Source: Monomorium pharaonis (Eukaryota; Arthropoda; Insecta; Hymenoptera; Formicidae). Taken from it: DNA of 64,000 nt. Where the stretch lies: assembly GCF_013373865.1 (NCBI RefSeq), contig NC_050474.1:954001-1018000 (forward strand), read 5' to 3'. A model generated the notes under the pieces. That model saw only the letters and a program-made list of their open reading frames with translations, was not told the DNA's origin and searched no databases. Below are positions 59,812 to 64,000 of the stretch, in pieces. Numbering within the stretch: the stretch's first letter is position 1; every line of letters begins with the position of its first letter. The position numbers were made by a program, and so were the translations under genes.

Positions 59812-62661
59812 GCACACTCTATATATATATATATATCATGCATTTAATGTTTAAAATTTTTGGTGTTTTAAAATTCGTTAAATTATTAAATGATTGACAG
59901 AAAGAGCAAAAATGTATAAAATTATCAAAAATTAAATAAGAAATAAAGAGCAAAAGTCAAAAATTTTTCTGCAGATTCTTGGAGATACAATTTTCTCTTA
60001 GATAAATACTCATCACTGCAGGATTTAGTTCAATTTAATAACAAAAAATTTGAATACCGTGTATACCATTGTCGTTTGCAAGGATTGGTAGACCGATTTA
60101 TTAATTATACAATGCGTGAACTGTCAAAATAATGCTAATTGATAAGACATAACGTATCACTTCTTTGAGGTTAGAGTCACTGAATTCACTATGTATCAAC
60201 GATACTACGTCAAACCACCAAAAGTTCAATATTGACAAAAAAATTGAATACAGTACTAACAGATGTCGCTAAATGAAATTAAAACCACGGTGGAGATTGT
60301 ATGTTTATAAATCCTAATTTTCATTTTTAAAACAGACTTTTAATTTAATAAAAATAATAGAATATCTCTTAGTACATTAAAAGATAAGAAAATAAAAAAT
60401 TATTTTCATTAATGTGTTTAGTGTTAATTAAATAATTAATAAAAATAGATAAAAAAATTCTTACAATTTAAAATCGTGAATGCACTAGTAGATTTAAATC
60501 TATTCTGTAAAAATTTATATTATATTTGATATATAGTATATTTGATTAAAATTAAAATTAAAACAATTAAGTTTAATTCATTTGATCATTTTAGACTTTA
60601 ATTTATGGTATGTATCAATTATTTAAGATACAATGATTTTTACAAGAAAAATATTAAATACTAAAAATGTTTTAAACTAAAAAAAATACATAAAATTTAA
60701 ATTCAATCGCAATCTCTTATAATTTAATATTAATCTGCTGCATTATGATTATTCATCAAAATATATGTATAAAATGTTTCCATATAATACAAGTGTTATT
60801 AAAAGTTAAAAAAAACTGTTATTAAAACACTTAAAAAAACCCTCTGGCATATATCAATTATTTACAAGTATTTTTGCAAGGAAAGTTTAGATACTAAAAA
60901 ATCTTTTAAAATTATAAAGAAGACATAGAATTTAAATTCCAATATAATATCTTAAGTTTTACTGTTAATCTGTAGCATATTAATAGGAGATCATTCAGGA
61001 TATATATACAAGATGTGTTTCCGTGTAACAAGTGCTATTGAATGCTATAGAACAATGTTAATGCGTTAAGTGCTATGCATTCTTAATAGAAAAAGATTGA
61101 CGTTATGATATTGTTTTATTGTGATTATTTCTTTAATTCTTCGCTAAACAATTAAAAGTTTTAAGATTTACTAAGTATGTTTTCGTCTCACTTTTCTTCC
61201 CAGCTTTCACTTTTTTTTACTTTTAGCAAATTCGATTGTATTGCATTGGTGCACATTAAAGCCATTGTACACAGATTTAATCTAAACGCAAAAGTGTAAT
61301 GCAATATTCCATATAATAAAATACATATTTGATCAAATAGTATAATAAAGTATATAAAAATTTTGAATTCAACTCATTTAAATATTTGTATTAAACATAT
61401 TTTTACGTCAATTTGTGTACGACCTTAATGTGCATCAGTGTGCACTAACGCGCTAGATCGAATTCAATATTTGTTCTATTTTTTTTTGTTTTCGTTTTTT
61501 ACGTGTCACTTGAGACACACTGCTTATGTTCTTCAATTGTCTTTCGCAACGTATGTATGTATGTATTTGATACTTGGCACACTAAATAAAATTAAGATAT
61601 GATGAAGTATAAAGTATGTAAAGCAAAACGCAATATACACAAACCTGTCTTGCCGTGCTGTCACGATCTCGGCTTCTGCTTAAGTTCAGTTTGTCCTTCA
61701 TGATCTGCGAAATGTTTAATAAGCGAGTGGTATTAAGGTGACATTAGTCTCGCAAATGCTTTCGTGAACGTGTTAATATATGTAAGCATTGCGTGGCTAC
61801 ATGAATCATAATAGCAAAAGTAGCGAAATATTATCGCAGTGATTATGTACAATAAATTGCATTGTGTTATTTTATTACATATTGTAACATATATTATTAT
61901 AATTATATCCTATGTAATTGATAAAGTGTTATTATATTATCATAAAAAATATTTTTAAAAAATAAATATTAGAAATTTTATAATTGTACAAAGCAATTCT
62001 TAATAGACTACCAAATATATTAAAAGGAATATTTGTCTCTGTATTAAGAACAGTTGTATATAATTAGTAACAATTAAAGATTTAATTAATTACCTTGACT
62101 TCCTCTCGTGCCTGTTCGATAAAACTCCGTTGTACAGTCAATTCCTTGTTGTCGATTTTGAACTTTGTTGGATTTTTCTCAACGATACGTGCATACGCGT
62201 TAAGGACAATATAGAGATAACTTACATTCAAAAAGTAGATTTAAATTTAATTTAAATTTTAAAATATAGTCTAAACTTTCATATTGATCTCTTACATTTA
62301 CATTCCAATTTTACTACAAAACACTCCAACTTATTTACACACAAATTCAAAATCAAATCCAAAGTCAAATACATATGCATATTCGCACGTATCAAATCCA
62401 CAGATTCAACTTATATTGAAAACTTATATTGGTTTCAGATTGAAAAGGATATAGATAGTGTCCTCGAGATCGTCGAGGTCCCACTCGATGGAACGAAGTG
62501 CTTTCCGCAATTCGGTGGTGGTCCAATCGAGCTCGTCCGTACGCGAGATTGCGGTGGCCGAGCCGCTCAGTCCGCCTGTCGGTGACGTGATCGTGACATT
62601 CTGTAGCTCGCTCCAGCGCCCGTACAAGCCGCGATTCTTGTTCAACGCCTTGCACACCTCG
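56043..62661 (-). CDS. Syx6: Syntaxin 6 (Qc-SNARE), first coding exon not found
   Basis: Minus-strand exons are 62453-62661, 62094-62188, 61645-61704, 59406-59638, 59098-59192 and 56043-56119. All junctions keep phase. The first begins at DEVCKALNKNRGLY, so the usual short first exon (encoding the family start before VVKD) is missing and probably lies beyond position 64000. The syntaxin-6 N-terminal helical domain is clear (ELDWTTTELRKALRSIEWDL, then IVEKNPTKFKIDNKELT). The Qc-SNARE motif runs through RQQDEQLDMIGETVGTLK and NELDEQAVMLDEF, where DEQAV holds the zero-layer Gln. The last exon encodes RGQW and a hydrophobic tail anchor (VAIGVLTAILVFLIILF). In the family it mediates endosome-to-trans-Golgi fusion. 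One intron is U12 AT-AC type, and a read-through tail at 58958-59097 offers another C-terminus. Confidence 0.94.
58958..59097 (-). other. Syx6: Open read-through extension of Syntaxin 6 exon 5 (alternative C-terminus)
   Basis: If the gtaact donor after HMSN (59092-59097) is not used, the frame stays open for 46 more codons. The tail starts GNYNNYIPAP, is Ser/Thr/Pro-rich, and ends IANCFLCSSD before a stop at 58958-58960. This would give a protein with the SNARE motif but no membrane anchor. The stretch is GC-richer than the surrounding intron. Confidence 0.5.
59746..59836. repeat. (CA)n-(CACG)-(TA)n microsatellite in a Syntaxin 6 intron
   Basis: CA repeats from about 59746 to 59806, then CGCACGCAC, then a TA run to about 59836. 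Confidence 0.95.
62189..62452 (-). other. Syx6: U12-type AT-AC intron of Syntaxin 6
   Basis: On the minus strand the intron starts ATATCCTTTT directly after exon sequence GACACTATCT (62453). It ends ...GTATGCAC before GTATCGTTGAG (62188). The branch-site motif TCCTTAAC lies at 62206-62199, about 10 bases before the AC. The join reads DLEDTICIVEKNP, which fits the family (human TISIVEANP). No GT-AG alternative keeps the frame. Confidence 0.9.
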
Positions 62662-64000
62662 CTAAAACAGTCCGAGCTAATTAAGGAGCCGTCGATCACG
62701 TTTAATGGTCTACGTCTAAACAAATGTTTACATCAGCGTAGGTTTATGTACAGATTAATCAGCAACGCGTCTAAAATGTATGTAACAATTAAATTTGGTG
62801 AAATTCATATTTATGTTCATATAAATTCATGTAAGTCACGAAACTAATTATGTGGGCATGAAATATGGAAGTTTATTTTATGCTACAAATTTATCCAATA
62901 TTAAAAATTTTCTAAAATTAGATTTAAGAAAAATTTGATTAGTAAACTCTTCTATCAAAAACATGCTTCTTATTTGTAGTGTAAAATAAACTCCTAACAT
63001 CTTGTATATTTGGAAAATTAATTTCCTATGTGACAGTACATAAAATAATCTTTTATTTATTATTAAATAAATGTATGTTCTTATCTGGTATCATCTGTAT
63101 TTTTTTCTAATTTTGCTCAAAGATTATTAGACAATTGCAGTTGTCCTTGCATCGTGTATTATATAACAAATATATACTGTAATTTACGTTACATTATCCT
63201 TCAACGCAAATACATAATATATCATGTTTATTAAATCCTTGACAACTGTTACTTTTAATCGCGGCGTTATTTTATATAAATTCCGTAAACTTTTACAAAA
63301 AGAATCATTACAATCTATCGCTCGCGTTCCAAGACTCCACTGAATCATATAATATACATAATTATCCAACAACTATTAAATAATAATTTAGCAAAGAACT
63401 TGCGTTATCTCCCTCCGAGTTGAGTTATCCTCGAAGAGGATAACTCCTTAGAAAAGAAAAATGAAATAAAATGACCCGTTAAGAGGGACCGATAGCTTTC
63501 TTTCGGTGCGCTGACAGATCCTGTCAACGCGAATTCTGTCGGCGCGCAACATCGTGCAATACTTGCACAAAGGATCCATCACGCGTATCATCTACCCGTC
63601 ACGTCCGAATGTTGTTCCCGTGGGAGCAATATGTCAGCCGGGAGATAACGCAAGGCGCGAGGCGCCTGTTCTTAAAACGTTCGGAAGGCGACGATCTGTC
63701 CCCGCCGCCGCGATTAATACGTTATCGCATTAAATTAGCCCGTAATCTGGCCGACATCGTGCCGATGATACAAGGGATCTTATCGGTCGCGCCGTTATCG
63801 GCGTTATGTTTTGCAAGCGCTCACTCACACATCGCTAACCCTCCGACACCCCTCTCCGTCCCTGTCGCCCCACGCGATGAAATAAAGAAATCGCGATGAC
63901 ACGCACAGGGATTTACGCGCGAGCTAAAACACATCTCACAATCCTCTCTTTTATTTTCTTTTTTTATTTCTTTTCGTCCGTCGGATTCACGCGCGACGTA
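62662..64000 (-). other. Syntaxin 6 first intron, right edge of window
   Basis: No exon encoding the missing Syntaxin 6 N-terminus was found on the minus strand. Positions 63480-64000 become CpG-richer and may be near a promoter. A perfect 10-base hairpin (GAGTTATCCT/AGGATAACTC) lies at 63422-63447. Confidence 0.4.

Noticed and set aside
63184..63372. Minus-strand frame containing VVKD, resembling the expected Syntaxin 6 start
   Set aside because: No preceding EDPFF-like residues, no donor after the Asp codon, and the context is unrelated; chance match.
1..64000. CRISPR arrays, tRNA or rRNA genes, bacterial-type operons
   Set aside because: No regular spaced repeats, no tRNA B-box or cloverleaf recognised, and the whole window is intron-containing animal DNA.

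Overview
The window is animal nuclear DNA. The genes are split by many short-to-medium AT-rich introns with GT-AG ends, exons and promoters are richer in GC and CpG, and there are small non-autonomous DNA transposons but no bacterial-style operons. The encoded proteins are insect-like (chameau, Sec15, LanB2, Syntaxin 6), and gene structure and base composition suggest a hymenopteran, possibly an ant. That species guess is inference; I could not test it.

Eight protein-coding genes are supported by exon-by-exon reading with consistent splice phases. From left to right they are: chameau (chm, MYST/KAT7 acetyltransferase, minus, 3' end off the window); eIF4B (plus); the exocyst subunit Sec15 (minus); BRE/BABAM2 of the BRISC deubiquitinase complex (plus); SINHCAF/FAM60A of the SIN3-HDAC complex (plus); an HDHD3/Reg-2-like HAD-family protein (plus); laminin gamma LanB2 (plus, 23 exons, 1618 aa); and Syntaxin 6 (minus, first coding exon not found and probably off the right edge). 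chm/eIF4B and Sec15/BRE are divergent pairs and eIF4B/Sec15 are convergent. The genes act in unrelated processes (chromatin, translation, trafficking, basement membrane), so this is ordinary gene neighbourhood rather than a functional cluster.

The non-genic part is AT-rich. The chm-eIF4B promoter gap (about 9.2-10.4 kb) is a pile of nested inverted repeats and MITE-like elements. A foldback element fills about 80% of an eIF4B intron. A piggyBac-like TTAA-flanked element with another MITE nested in it lies 3' of SINHCAF. Two CpG-rich stretches upstream of SINHCAF look like promoter/5'UTR. Large gaps (22.1-29.0 kb and 31.1-39.3 kb) hold no recognisable coding sequence.

The most interesting signals are about splicing and isoforms: a textbook U12-type AT-AC intron in Syntaxin 6; a duplicated, phase-matched pair of first coding exons in Sec15; two GC-AG introns in LanB2; and an open read-through tail in Syntaxin 6 that would replace its membrane anchor. 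I found no wholly new system. These are candidate isoform and splice-site novelties inside conserved genes.
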